Positions 55,356 through 64,000 of a stretch of DNA of 64,000 nt are shown here, piece after piece. Positions within the stretch are counted from its first letter, which is position 1; each line of letters starts with the position of its first letter. Below the pieces are notes generated by a model that was not told the DNA's origin, made no database searches, and saw only the letters and a program-made list of their open reading frames with translations. Origin of the DNA: Candidatus Nanopelagicales bacterium (GTDB taxonomy: Bacteria; Actinomycetota; Actinomycetes; S36-B12); assembly GCA_028687755.1 (NCBI GenBank), contig JAQTZL010000009.1:1-64000 (forward strand). The letters run 5' to 3'. The position numbers and the translations under genes are program-made.

Positions 55356-55388
55356 AAAAAGAAAAACCACCCAGGGGCGGTCTTCTTT
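55356..55388. terminator. AAGAAAAaCCACC-type terminator (degenerate)
   Basis: AAAGAAAAACCACC pairs imperfectly with GGCGGTCTTCTTT over CAGG; fourth and most degenerate copy of the family. It ends the gene at 55398. Confidence 0.65.
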
Positions 55389-55397
55389 CCTGGCGGT

Positions 55398-55784
55398 TTA
55401 CCAGTGTGTGGCCAAGTAGTATGCCGCAAACTGTTCCCAGGTTTGAAACACCAGAGGTTCCTGCTGCTTGCCTGGGTCGGCATCAGCCAGGGCAATCTTC
55501 CCGTTCAAAAGGAAGTGCGCGGTCTTGCCATTTTCAAACTTGATGGCGTTTCCCGCACCCACTGTTACCAGGTTCAACCCTGCTACAAACCTTTTGTAAC
55601 AGTCTGTGCGCTTCTCCAGATACACTTTGGATGCAGTCAGATCACCAGCCAGACTTTTTGCGTCCAGGAACTGGTGCTCACCTCGGTTGGAGACCAGTGA
55701 ATGCCCGTTTGTCGAATCCATATTTGACCGGACTATCAATTTTCCACTGACGTTGAACGGGGCTGTTGTCGATCCTTGTGTCAT
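55398..55784 (-). CDS. Hypothetical protein with its own promoter
   Basis: A 128-residue protein after AAAGGAGTTCAAC. It is a mixed alpha/beta protein with no motif known. It is 62 bases downstream of a promoter of the accessory class, so it is likely to be expressed at the same time as those genes even though it lies in the fibre region. Confidence 0.72.
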   Translation of the reverse strand: MTQGSTTAPFNVSGKLIVRSNMDSTNGHSLVSNRGEHQFLDAKSLAGDLTASKVYLEKRTDCYKRFVAGLNLVTVGAGNAIKFENGKTAHFLLNGKIALADADPGKQQEPLVFQTWEQFAAYYLATHW

Positions 55785-55845
55785 GTTGAACTCCTTTATC
55801 CTCCACTGCTAACCGTCAAACGCGGTGAGATCAGTAGAATATGTT

Positions 55846-55860
55846 CAGTAAGTATACATG
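55846..55860 (-). promoter_or_regulatory. Candidate phage promoter (CATGTATA-CTT-ACTG)
   Basis: The minus strand reads CATGTATACTTACTG, with TAC before and GAACA after as at 15663. It is 62 bases upstream of the gene start at 55784. Confidence 0.62.
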
Positions 55861-55875
55861 TATTTAAAAAGAGAT

Positions 55876-55908
55876 CAGATGCACGGGTGCCAAGCACCCG
55901 TGCATCTG
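55876..55908. terminator. Terminator of the intron-containing beta gene
   Basis: A 15-bp perfect stem CAGATGCACGGGTGC and complement with a CAA loop, seven bases past the stop of exon 2. Confidence 0.88.
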
Positions 55909-55914
55909 TCTTAC

Positions 55915-57018
55915 TTAACTACCGAAGTAGATGTCTGCCACCTGTCGTGAGGCTTTCTTCATGATCCGTCCAGCCAGCCCCATCAGGATAGGACTCTCTG
56001 TCACACGGTTCACGATACTCACGTAACTGAACTTGGCGTCGATAGGGTCACCAGACTCTGTGCGGATGTCAGACCTGAAGACATCGGACACCACAGACTT
56101 CATCTGTGATCCGAAGACACCCTTGTCTGCCACAGCCTGGGTCAGCTTGGTCTCGATGAAGACTTTCAGCTCGAACGTGTTAGGTAAGAGGTTCTTGCCC
56201 TCAGAGCGGTACTCGCTGTTTTCACGGTTGGTCTTGCTCTCCTCGAAGGTGTGCCTGGTCTCTTCGTAGAGCTGTTTGTCCATCTGCTGCGCAAGCTTCT
56301 TGACAGTCGGAGACATGTCACTCAGCTCACCGTTGTACTTCATCTCGTACCTGAAGATAGTCCCATCCATCTTGGCTTTGGGTGAGACGTTCGACAGGTG
56401 CTTCAGCATCTCGATGCTGGATTCAGAGAGGTTGGAGTAATCAGCGTTTTCGTCCACCACAGTAAAGAGCACGTCGTTGGGTGTGACCTTGCTGCCTTCA
56501 GGAAGGAGGTTGATGATGTTCTTCTGGAACTCCAGAACAAAGATCTTCTCCTTGATGTAGGACGTAGAAGCTTCTTTGCTGAGCTTGGGGGACACAGCTG
56601 ACGAGTCTTCGTACACCGAGTCTTCCATGGACAGTGCCACAGTGATAGCCTGATTGAACTTCATGATCAGTCTGGACGGGTTCAGCCAGTCTGGCTCAAA
56701 GAAACCCGTGTTGTAGGCGATGATGTCGTCCTTAGAGACTTTCTTGCCTTTGTCCAGTGTGGTGGCGATGCTGTGCTTGTAGACAGAGCCTTCCATGCGG
56801 CCGTAGGTGTTACCGATGCGATAGCCCACCACCTTGCCTGTCTTATATTCAACGGTGATGAGTTTGTCGGTCTTCTCTATGACAGTGCCGTCACCTTCTG
56901 CTTTTGCGCAGTAGAGCTTACCAACTTTGTAGGGCATGATATACTCATACCCTGTTCGGACGATGGGCTGGTGATAGCCATCAGCGGCGATCGTATGTCC
57001 GTTCTGGATACTGATGAA
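55915..57018 (-). CDS. RNA polymerase beta-like N-terminal subunit, exon 2
   Basis: Exon 2 encodes 367 residues, beginning FISIQNGHTIAADG. An ATG at 56937 opens a 340-residue frame, but the frame is open upstream to the intron boundary and the residues before that ATG (IVRTGYEYI) match beta (PLVGTGMER). VADKGVFGSQMKSVV near residue 1390 of the joined protein is the double-psi barrel motif with both conserved lysines, followed by GDPIDAKFSYVSIVNR. The protein then stops at the end of that barrel, so the clamp region must be made by another gene. In phiKZ, virion polymerase gp178 has this extent. Confidence 0.85.
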   Translation of the reverse strand, partial: FISIQNGHTIAADGYHQPIVRTGYEYIMPYKVGKLYCAKAEGDGTVIEKTDKLITVEYKTGKVVGYRIGNTYGRMEGSVYKHSIATTLDKGKKVSKDDIIAYNTGFFEPDWLNPSRLIMKFNQAITVALSMEDSVYEDSSAVSPKLSKEASTSYIKEKIFVLEFQKNIINLLPEGSKVTPNDVLFTVVDENADYSNLSESSIEMLKHLSNVSPKAKMDGTIFRYEMKYNGELSDMSPTVKKLAQQMDKQLYEETRHTFEESKTNRENSEYRSEGKNLLPNTFELKVFIETKLTQAVADKGVFGSQMKSVVSDVFRSDIRTESGDPIDAKFSYVSIVNRVTESPILMGLAGRIMKKASRQVADIYFGS

Positions 57019-57492
57019 CCCTCGAAATCTTCAGTCAAGGTCGTTGTGTCGCTTCACAGCGGTCACTCTCTTCTTGACCCGCACCATAACGTGCAGCTTC
57101 AGGATTTCCCTGAAGTCTAGACTATGTCATCACCCTCTGTATCAACAGGTGGGGTGCTTCCTATTTCGAGACCACTTGGTCTCTACTCTACTCGCTTCCA
57201 GCTTAGCTGTGCTTTCGATAGTCGTTGAGCCCGCTACTCGGTGAGTAGATCGGCTGCAGGTTGAGCAATCTTCAAAACTGTTACCTTACCCTGATAGTTA
57301 CTCAGGCCACGTGTGTGTCGCCACCTACGCTTGGTGTTTGAAGCTCTAAGCTTTTTCCTGCAATTAAGGAAGTTTTTCTCAACCTCTTTCGAGGAGGAGG
57401 GACATAACTGAACTGTTTAAACTCAAGCTCTTCCGAAGCGTATTTGTATAGCTACAAACCGTTCTACGGTGCCTCAAGTTTCAGCTCAATTC
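57019..57492 (-). ncRNA. Group I intron in the RNA polymerase beta gene
   Basis: A 474-nt insertion between two in-phase exons; without it, translation would stop at a TGA inside it. Core elements of group I introns are visible in the right order on the minus strand: P element AAUUGCAGGAAAAAGC, R element UCAACGACUAUC and S element GACAUAGUCUAGA (the last two forming P7). The 5' splice site follows a U and the intron ends in G, as required. No homing endonuclease frame is present. Boundaries were set by joining DDPKRIC to FISIQN; a shift of a few bases (exon 1 ending at 57488, exon 2 starting at 57010) also keeps the frame. Confidence 0.9.
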
Positions 57493-60400
57493 ACATATCC
57501 TCTTGGGATCATCTAGCTCGGCCATAGGAGCCAGTAGGGTACTTGTGGAGAACTTCAGTTCGGGATGCTCTTCGTGCAATTGATTCCCGGGGTCAATCTT
57601 TCCTCGGATGTTGCTGATCTTGGCGTATGGTGTCAAGAAGAAGTTCAGACCCACATCGCTGCTGTCGACAGTAGCTTCTGATACCAGACCTGCGTCGTTT
57701 TTGTGAAACCTTCTCAGGTACTCTGGTGTGGCTGACTTGTTCAGTCCATCTGCGCCGGAGAACGTGACGGACTCCACTTCCTTCAAGTCGATGATAGGGT
57801 TGGACTCTTCGGTGATCTTGACCGTGGTGTCTCGTGTCACCGCGTTCCATACCGCGTAAGGATCCAACTCGATCTTGCCTTTGCCGTTGCCCGTCAGCTT
57901 GTGTTTTCTGACAGACTCTGCCAAGACACGGTACATCAGGCTTGGTATCCGATCGTAGCCCCGGATCTTGTTGCCAGCGTGCGGATCATTGGGGTCTTCG
58001 TGTTGGAACGTCTCCAACATGTTGTTAGCTCTGAGGAGAAGCTTCAGGTACTCATGGGGTTCGTTCATACCCTTCAAGTCAGCTGCCGCGATAGGGTCGA
58101 TAAAGAGCTGTCTGAGGAGGTCCATCTCCTTCAGATGGATCACACCACAGTTGCGATGCTCCAAGAGTTCCAGGTAGACCTCTTTCAGGCCAAAGGACTC
58201 AATGGGGTATGACTTGGTGATGTCCTTGTAGAACAAGAACCCAGAGAACAGAAGTCGCTTCTCTTCGGTGTCTGTCACAACCACCAGCTTGGCGTTGTCA
58301 AACCTGAGAACGATTTCGTTCTTGGTGGGCTGGTATTGTTTTCTGGCTTCCAGGACAGTGAACTTGGTCTTGGTAACCGCAAGCAGGTTCTGGAGACCAA
58401 CGTGGTAGGCGAGCACCACGCCTAAAGGGATAGCGTCCCCAAGAATCTTGACAGTCGAGAAGTTGGACGGGAAAGACTCACCAGCGTATCCAAGAAGGTC
58501 TTCCAGTGATCCCAGATGCTCGTGGTTACCACCCTTGCTGTAGAGATGGATGTCACTGTTGATGTCCATGACCAGGATACGCTTGTCTTTCCGGAACCCG
58601 CAGTAAGTCATGCGCTTCTCTGGCTCTGACCTGGAGTAGCCATGAACACCGATGTACGTGTCTTTGTCCAGGTGGTCCTTAGCGACCGACTCGTCGAAAC
58701 TGAACGTGTAGTCATCTGTAGAGACTTCCTTGAAGTCACGTGACATCATCGCGTAAGCGTTAGGAACGTGGCTCAAGTTGTTGTAGACGTTGCCTGGAAG
58801 GATCCGTTTGATCTTTCCAGTTTGTTGCAGGTAGTCGTCTTTGATACGGGTCGTGATCTGGGCGTACTTGTCGTAAGCCCTGCGCTCTGTGCGCTCTACA
58901 AAGAGCTTGCCGTAAGCTGTGGTGAGCGCCACACGCGCTGGTCCGATCTTGCGGATAGGGACTTCTGTCCGTTGACGACGCATGCGAAGCTTGATGCCCG
59001 AGACAATCATCTCACCTTCGTCGTTGATCGTGGGAAGTCGAAAGTACACCGTAGACTCTTTGCCCCTGAGGGGTTTCAGGGTGAGCTTGTGGACGTCATA
59101 CTTGCCACTGGACGTGCCGACCCTGTCAACTTCGTAGCCCTTGATGACCACGCCCGCTTTTTCCAAGTGAGAGACAGCGGCCAGCACATCCTTCTTGTAG
59201 ACTTTGTCCACGTAGTGCTTGTCATGACTCATCAGCGTTTCATGCTTCCAGTAGTCAGGGACAAGGTTGTTGTCCATCTTGATCTCTGAAGCTTCGGGCG
59301 GAGGGATCTCCAGCTCAGGTGGGACGATCTTGTCGATGTCCAGAAGCTGATCACCGTACGGAGATTTCAGCTCCTTGCGAGTGGTCACCAGTTTCTTCAG
59401 GGAACGGATCTCTGAGGTAGCGACACCTCCTGACATCTGGGCTTCGGTGATGATCTCGGTATAGACGTCTTCTGGTGTAGAGTCTTTCAGAACAGCCTGA
59501 AGGTGATGATCGTCGTAGTTCACATGGAAATGCGACTGAGCATCTGGGGTGTCTGCTGTTTCTTCAGACACCTGTGCTTCGGCGGCCTGTATGGACTTGA
59601 TGAACAGATCATCAGTCACACCAGAGATCTCTGCTGAGCTGGTCTCGATCATGGAGTCCAGTGACATCTCTGGGAAGTCATCGAACTTGTCCAACTCTGG
59701 TGATGCGAGCTGCTTGGGCGGGGTTTGTGTGACCGACTTCTTGACCGCTGACTGGATAGCGTAGTCAGGTTTGCGATCCTCAGGAGAGGGGTTGACAGAA
59801 CTTTCGGGATCTTCCTCGAAGTCGTCCGTCTCTGGCACCTGAGGAAAGTCAATGTTGGTTTGATCCGTAAGCGTCATTTCACCTGGATCAGCTGCTTCCA
59901 GTTTGGCCACCACCGCAGTCTGGATCTTCAGGAGCGCCACGATGAAGAAACGCTGGACTTTATCCACGTTGTACTTGGTCTTCAGAGGAAGCTCGTTCTC
60001 TTCCGACAGACCCACCAGGTCTGACAGCTTGAAGAAGCAACTGTGGCCCTTGTAGGTCATTTCCATGGTGATCTGTGGTGTCACCTCTACCGGGATCACA
60101 GACATCACTGAGCGACTTCTGGTGGCCTCTGAGAGGTACATGAACAACTGGAGGATGTTGTTCAGGTGGGGGTTGGTGACCACCCTGGCGTACGTGTTGG
60201 ATTTCTGCTTCAGCAGAGTTTGGATAGCTGCTGGGGAAGGTATCAGTGACGGGACGGTCAGTTGCACAAACTGGTTGGATGATGGTGCGGCTTTGCACAT
60301 CTTGACCACAGAAGCCCAGTACGTGGAGAACACGTTGGTGTGCCAGCTGATATGGCTGGTCACGCTGGTCTTCAGTTTGTAGCGGTCTTTGAGGAGGTTG

Positions 60401-60774
60401 TAGTTGACGATCGAATTGACCGTGATGTCGGTGTTAGGCTCAGTGAACAGATCCACCAGGCGAAAGCTTTTGGTGTTGTCTTCGCGCCACTTGAGGATTT
60501 CTTGTTGGGGGTTCCGATTGTGAACAGAAACCACTTCCAGCTGGGTCTCTGCGTCAACCACGTTGGTCAACGGGATCCGTTTGTTGTGAGGAAGATTGCC
60601 CAGGAAGGTCAGACTTCGGACAGGCATCCGGACATCAGAGTCAATGTCCAGGTAGTGGAAAACAGTCTCTCTGGGCGGCTGGACTTGGTCACGTTCAACG
60701 ACAGGGGGAGACATCAACTGAAGTGGGGTGCGAACACCTTGCTTCAGTAGAAACTGGGATTGGGCTAAAAGCAT
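57493..60774 (-). CDS. RNA polymerase beta-like N-terminal subunit, exon 1
   Basis: Exon 1 encodes 1094 residues from the ATG at 60774 (AGAAAGGCATCAC upstream), MLLAQSQFLLKQG. A longer frame to 60909 has no ribosome site and overlaps the gene at 60800. It ends STSTLLAPMAELDDPKRIC, the counterpart of the conserved SLIPFLEHDDANR segment of cellular beta. With exon 2 the product is 1461 residues in an exact reading frame. Residues about 340-560 include an acidic, low-complexity stretch. It is a beta subunit of a second phage polymerase, different from the one at 21-25 kb, probably carried in the virion to transcribe early genes. Confidence 0.86.
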
Positions 60775-60799
60775 GTGATGCCTTTCTGTGTTTGAGGGG

Positions 60800-61099
60800 T
60801 CAAACGATCGTTTCAGGCTTTTTGTCTGTGCGGTGCCTGAGGAGATAGGCGTCTTGTTTACGCGTGATCTCCAAGGTAACAACCAGGTCTGGGGTCGGGC
60901 AAAAGACAACCTTGAAACACATCAGCGATCGAAGACCTGCTTCCATCTCACGCAACAGACTTCTGCACTCTCTTCCTGAGTTTCGGTGGCCAACTGTACT
61001 CCCAAAAAACAAGGTATAGTCGGTACTGGGTGGTACAAGTTCACGGAGTCTCTGACGGAGAACTTCTTCTTTGCAGGTGTGGATCAAGGTAAAACTCAT
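60800..61099 (-). CDS. Small hypothetical protein upstream of the beta gene
   Basis: A 99-residue protein starting MSFTLIHTCKEEVLRQRLRE after CTGGAGCCTAAGCC. It is basic with a helix at the N-terminus and a beta part; no motif known. Its stop lies 25 bases before the beta start, so both are in one transcript. The 97 bases between it and the divergent terminase gene should hold promoters for both directions. Confidence 0.66.
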   Translation of the reverse strand: MSFTLIHTCKEEVLRQRLRELVPPSTDYTLFFGSTVGHRNSGRECRSLLREMEAGLRSLMCFKVVFCPTPDLVVTLEITRKQDAYLLRHRTDKKPETIV

Positions 61100-61196
61100 G
61101 GCTTAGGCTCCAGGTAGGGATGGTCGAAGAATGGTTGAAAAGTGGAAACAAGTTAAATTGACTGATTAAACTCTTTTTTCACTGTGAGGTGAAGCG

Positions 61197-63338
61197 ATGA
61201 CCACTATACTGTTCTCTCAGGACTGGTTGAAGCACCGTGGTGCCACCGTTCACTACAACACAACAAATCCAAGCTTTTTGAAGTTGGCTGAGGTTTATCA
61301 CCGCATGGGGGTGAAGAACAACGTCTTCCATCTGGCACTGTTGAACCCGCAGCTGGCTAACGTAGATCCGTACGCACCTGATCTTCCGTTGAAGGTCCAG
61401 GGCATGATAGCGCAGGAGTGCAAGCTGAACTTCTGGTACTATCTCAGAGAGATAGAAAGGATCCCGACACCTGGTAGCACGGTGGCCACCAAGTTCCAAG
61501 CCAACCGCATGAACATCGCGCTGTACTGGCTGTACTTCAATCACGTCATGACCATCGCGGTGATTCTGCGTCAGAATGGCAAGACCACGACCATCACTGC
61601 GCTAGGCAAGTACCTGCTGAACTTTGGCACTCTGAATAACACCATCAACTTGTTGACCAAGTCTGAAGGTCTGAAGGCTGAGACTTTGCTCAGACTGAAG
61701 GCCATGTACAACGAGTTGCCACCTTACCTGAACTTCTCTAGCCGTGGTGACCTGTTCAACACCGAGATGGTTCACCTGAAAGCTTTCCAAAACAAGTTTC
61801 AAGGGCACTTGTCCTCTGCGTCAGAGAAGCAGGCTGACAAGGTAGGTCGAGGCTTTGTGTCACCCACCAGTTTGGTCGATGAAGCGTGCTTTGTGGAAAA
61901 CATCGAAACAGCTGTGGCGGCTATGCTGATGTCTGGTAACTTTGCTCGACGTGCCGCTGAGAAAGCAGGACATCCTTTCGGTACGCTGTTCACCACAACG
62001 GCTGGAGATATCGATGACCGTGACGGTGGCTTTATCTACGAGTTGGCCACAGGAGCCACTCTCTGGGATGAGAAGTACTACGACAGCATGGATCTGAAGT
62101 CGCTGAACGAAATCATCTACAAGAACTGCACAGCCAACAAGAACGGCTTTAAGCGCCCTATGGTGCACCTGACACTCAGCTACCTTCAGTTGGGTCTGGA
62201 TGACGAGTGGCTCAGAAAGACGCTGGAAGAAAACGTGTCTACGCCAGAGAACTTGGCGCGTGATCTCTTCAACCAGTGGAGAACAGGGTCTAAGCGGTCA
62301 CCTATCGACAAACACCTGCTGGACATCCTCAGACAACATGAGTGCCCTACGGCACACAGCGAGTTCTATGCACCTTACAACCACCTGCTGCGGTGGTCTA
62401 TCGACAAAGAGGAAGTCGGCCGACGCATTCAGCACAACCACAGCTTCATCATCGGTGTGGATACATCTGACGGCTCAGGTGGTGACGATATCTCCTTTGT
62501 GGTACGTGACCATGTGATCGGTGACGTGATCTGTGTCACGACTTTCAACGAGATCAACTTGATCACAGTGGCTGATATGTTCTTCAGTTTCATGATGGAC
62601 TACCCTAACACCATGATGAACATGGAGCGCAAGAGTTCTGCCGCTGCTTTGATTGACTTCATGATCCTGAAGTTCTGTGCGGCTGGTATCAACCCGTTTA
62701 CGCGGATGTACAACACCATCTTCCAGAACAAAGAGCAATACAAAAAAGAATACGAAGCTATCATCAGAGCTCGACCCGATGAAGTGGAGGTCTTCACAAC
62801 CTACAAGAAACACATCGGCTTTGTGACCTCTGGCTCTGGTGTGACTTCTCGTTCTGAACTGTACAGCACGACACTGAACCACATGCTGAAATTCACAGCA
62901 AGTGTGACACGAGACCCGGCTTTGATCAAGCAGATCAGCTCTTTGGTGATCATCAACAACCGCATCGATCACCCCGCAGGTGGTAACGACGACTTGGTCA
63001 TCGGTGCTTTGTTAAGCTACTGGGTTCTGATCAACGGGCGTAACCTGCATCTGTACGGTATCGACACTTCAAGTATCCTGAGAAACAACACGGTCTACCT
63101 GAAGGAGAAGTACAAGAACGAAGAGGATGAGTACGACCACGCTGAGATGATGGCGTTGGAAGCTGAGTTCAACCGGCTGTTGGACGACTACAGGGCCGAA
63201 CGTAACCCTATCTTGGCACAGCGTTTGGAACTGAAGATCAAACACATCGCTGGAAGCATTCGGTCCGATAGCAACATCGTGTCTGTGGAAGAACTGTTGA
63301 GCAACATCGCTCGTGAGAAACGCGTAACTCGATTGTAA
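61197..63338 (+). CDS. Terminase large subunit (phiKZ type)
   Basis: A 713-residue protein after GTGAGGTGAAGCG. The ATPase has Walker A RQNGKTT (125-131) after an ILRQ strand and Walker B LVDEACFVEN (about 226-235, DE catalytic). LFTTTAGD is a coupling motif. The RNase H-like nuclease follows, with IGVDTSDGSGGDD at about 420-432 and NDDLVIGALLSYW near 600. It packages DNA into the prohead through the portal. The C-terminal 80 residues are a charged helical extension. No small terminase gene was seen beside it. Confidence 0.9.
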   Translation: MTTILFSQDWLKHRGATVHYNTTNPSFLKLAEVYHRMGVKNNVFHLALLNPQLANVDPYAPDLPLKVQGMIAQECKLNFWYYLREIERIPTPGSTVATKFQANRMNIALYWLYFNHVMTIAVILRQNGKTTTITALGKYLLNFGTLNNTINLLTKSEGLKAETLLRLKAMYNELPPYLNFSSRGDLFNTEMVHLKAFQNKFQGHLSSASEKQADKVGRGFVSPTSLVDEACFVENIETAVAAMLMSGNFARRAAEKAGHPFGTLFTTTAGDIDDRDGGFIYELATGATLWDEKYYDSMDLKSLNEIIYKNCTANKNGFKRPMVHLTLSYLQLGLDDEWLRKTLEENVSTPENLARDLFNQWRTGSKRSPIDKHLLDILRQHECPTAHSEFYAPYNHLLRWSIDKEEVGRRIQHNHSFIIGVDTSDGSGGDDISFVVRDHVIGDVICVTTFNEINLITVADMFFSFMMDYPNTMMNMERKSSAAALIDFMILKFCAAGINPFTRMYNTIFQNKEQYKKEYEAIIRARPDEVEVFTTYKKHIGFVTSGSGVTSRSELYSTTLNHMLKFTASVTRDPALIKQISSLVIINNRIDHPAGGNDDLVIGALLSYWVLINGRNLHLYGIDTSSILRNNTVYLKEKYKNEEDEYDHAEMMALEAEFNRLLDDYRAERNPILAQRLELKIKHIAGSIRSDSNIVSVEELLSNIAREKRVTRL

Positions 63339-63341
63339 GGC

Positions 63342-63375
63342 AAAAAAGAAAAGCCACCCCACGGTGGTCTTTTCT
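63342..63375. terminator. AAGAAAAGCCACC-type bidirectional terminator
   Basis: AAAAGCCACC pairs with GGTGGTCTTTT over a CCAC loop. It lies just after the terminase stop and before the convergent gene at 63403. Confidence 0.82.
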
Positions 63376-63402
63376 AACCCTCTGTTCGAGAGGCTGGATG
63401 GT

Positions 63403-63975
63403 TTATCGGAACCCCATCCAGGTTCGGATCGCCTGCTGGTAACCCACTGACCGCTCTTGCTCCATTTGTCTCAGCAAGACCTCTGGATGCCGATGCGCGG
63501 TTTCGCGTCCCGGCACGCGTGTGCAGCGCCAGGTCAGCCACCCATTCACGGGGTGGGTTGTTACAACCACCCCTTTTGGAAGGCTGACTTTGTCCCAGTT
63601 GACGGCTGGGTCAGTCGGGTGGCGACACACCGATATCGCGATATCGGTGTGTCCTGGACGAGCGGCTGGCACGACACCGGCCGCAACCAGCGCGGCTGTC
63701 CCTTCCAGGCAGACGGCCGATTCCGGCAGTCCTGTAACCGCGAGGAATTCGCGGTACACGGCTGTCACTGTGGCTCGGTCCGGTCCTGTGGTCCGAGGTT
63801 TCACCACCCCCAGTTCCACCGCAGTGGGTGGCGCCCCCGTTGCCGCGAACAACTCAAGCTGGGCCGCGCGCAGTTGGGGGTATTTTGCAGTGATCTCGAA
63901 GGCAGACCACTTCAGGGTGGTACCACCGATCGACACCTCCACGGGAGTGGTTCCGCCTAGCGGAACCGCCTTCAT
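63403..63975 (-). CDS. Hypothetical protein with internal palindrome (start uncertain)
   Basis: A 190-residue protein from ATG 63975 (MKAVPLGGTT); a GTG at 63996 would add seven residues but its upstream region is outside the window. It is Pro/Val/Thr-rich with strands VEVSIGGTTLKWSAFEI and KGVVVTTHPVNGWLTWRCTR. No family is recognised. Its GC content is clearly higher than that of neighbouring genes. A 30-bp perfect palindrome lies inside it at 63624. Confidence 0.62.
   Translation of the reverse strand: MKAVPLGGTTPVEVSIGGTTLKWSAFEITAKYPQLRAAQLELFAATGAPPTAVELGVVKPRTTGPDRATVTAVYREFLAVTGLPESAVCLEGTAALVAAGVVPAARPGHTDIAISVCRHPTDPAVNWDKVSLPKGVVVTTHPVNGWLTWRCTRVPGRETAHRHPEVLLRQMEQERSVGYQQAIRTWMGFR
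63624..63653. repeat. 30-bp perfect palindrome inside a gene
   Basis: GACACACCGATATCG is followed directly by its exact reverse complement, with no spacer. It lies in the coding region of the gene at 63403, encoding the TDIAIS area. A palindrome this long without a loop is more like a protein-binding or cleavage site than an RNA hairpin. Confidence 0.8.
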
Positions 63976-64000
63976 GGTTCCGCGGTTGGGTAGCACCTCA

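Noticed and set aside
57014..57244. A 76-residue plus-strand frame inside the intron as a possible endonuclease
   Set aside because: It has no endonuclease motif, is on the opposite strand and lies over intron core elements.
1..64000. tRNA genes, CRISPR arrays, insertion sequences, integrase or attachment sites
   Set aside because: Intergenic spaces are short and show only hairpins, promoters and the intron; no cloverleaf, regular repeat array or transposase motif was seen by eye.

Overview
The window is a piece of a large tailed-phage genome of the phiKZ-like (jumbo myovirus) type. Diagnostic genes are a tail sheath protein at the left edge, a phiKZ-type large terminase at the right, and pieces of two different phage-encoded multisubunit RNA polymerases. 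One polymerase is represented by the C-terminal part of a beta-like subunit and the C-terminal part of a beta'-like subunit, in one operon. The other is represented by a long beta N-terminal subunit whose gene is interrupted by a group I intron. The host cannot be read from the sequence; a Gram-negative bacterium is inferred from the phage family and from the exported lytic transglycosylase.

Layout. 1-5.7 kb: sheath (minus) and two plus-strand genes that look structural. 5.7-11.6 kb: minus-strand accessory genes (membrane proteins, a HAD phosphatase-like protein, and proteins built from a short 'AA..LP..F..W' repeat). 11.6-14.6 kb: DnaB-like helicase and a thymidylate kinase-like protein. 14.6-21 kb: more minus-strand accessory genes, including a secreted peptide, an HExxH metallopeptidase, a zinc-ribbon protein, a UvsW-like SF2 helicase and a tandem paralogue pair. 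21-25 kb: RNA polymerase beta' and beta C-terminal subunits. 25-27.7 kb: dCMP deaminase and unknown genes. 27.7-38.7 kb: probable virion proteins, a 507-residue protein, a possible ssDNA-binding protein, an ATP-grasp protein and an SbcD-like metallophosphoesterase. 38.8-55.8 kb: a fibre and cell-surface region with two Kelch-propeller fibres, an exported lytic transglycosylase, a permuted-papain hydrolase, two fibre or baseplate adaptors, a 1462-residue repeat fibre and a methyltransferase. 55.9-61.1 kb: the intron-split beta gene. 61.2-63.3 kb: terminase. 63.4-64 kb: unknown gene containing a 30-bp perfect palindrome.

Organisation. Genes are packed in short operons, commonly overlapping by 1-20 bases, and many convergent or operon ends carry a strong bidirectional hairpin. 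Six minus-strand intergenic regions share a 15-bp motif, CATATATA-NNN-ACTG, 20-62 bases before a start codon. It precedes accessory genes and the RNA polymerase operon but no recognised virion gene, so I infer it is a promoter class of the phage, probably early. No tRNA gene, CRISPR array, insertion sequence or integrase was seen. The only stretch longer than 300 bases without a protein gene is the 474-nt intron.
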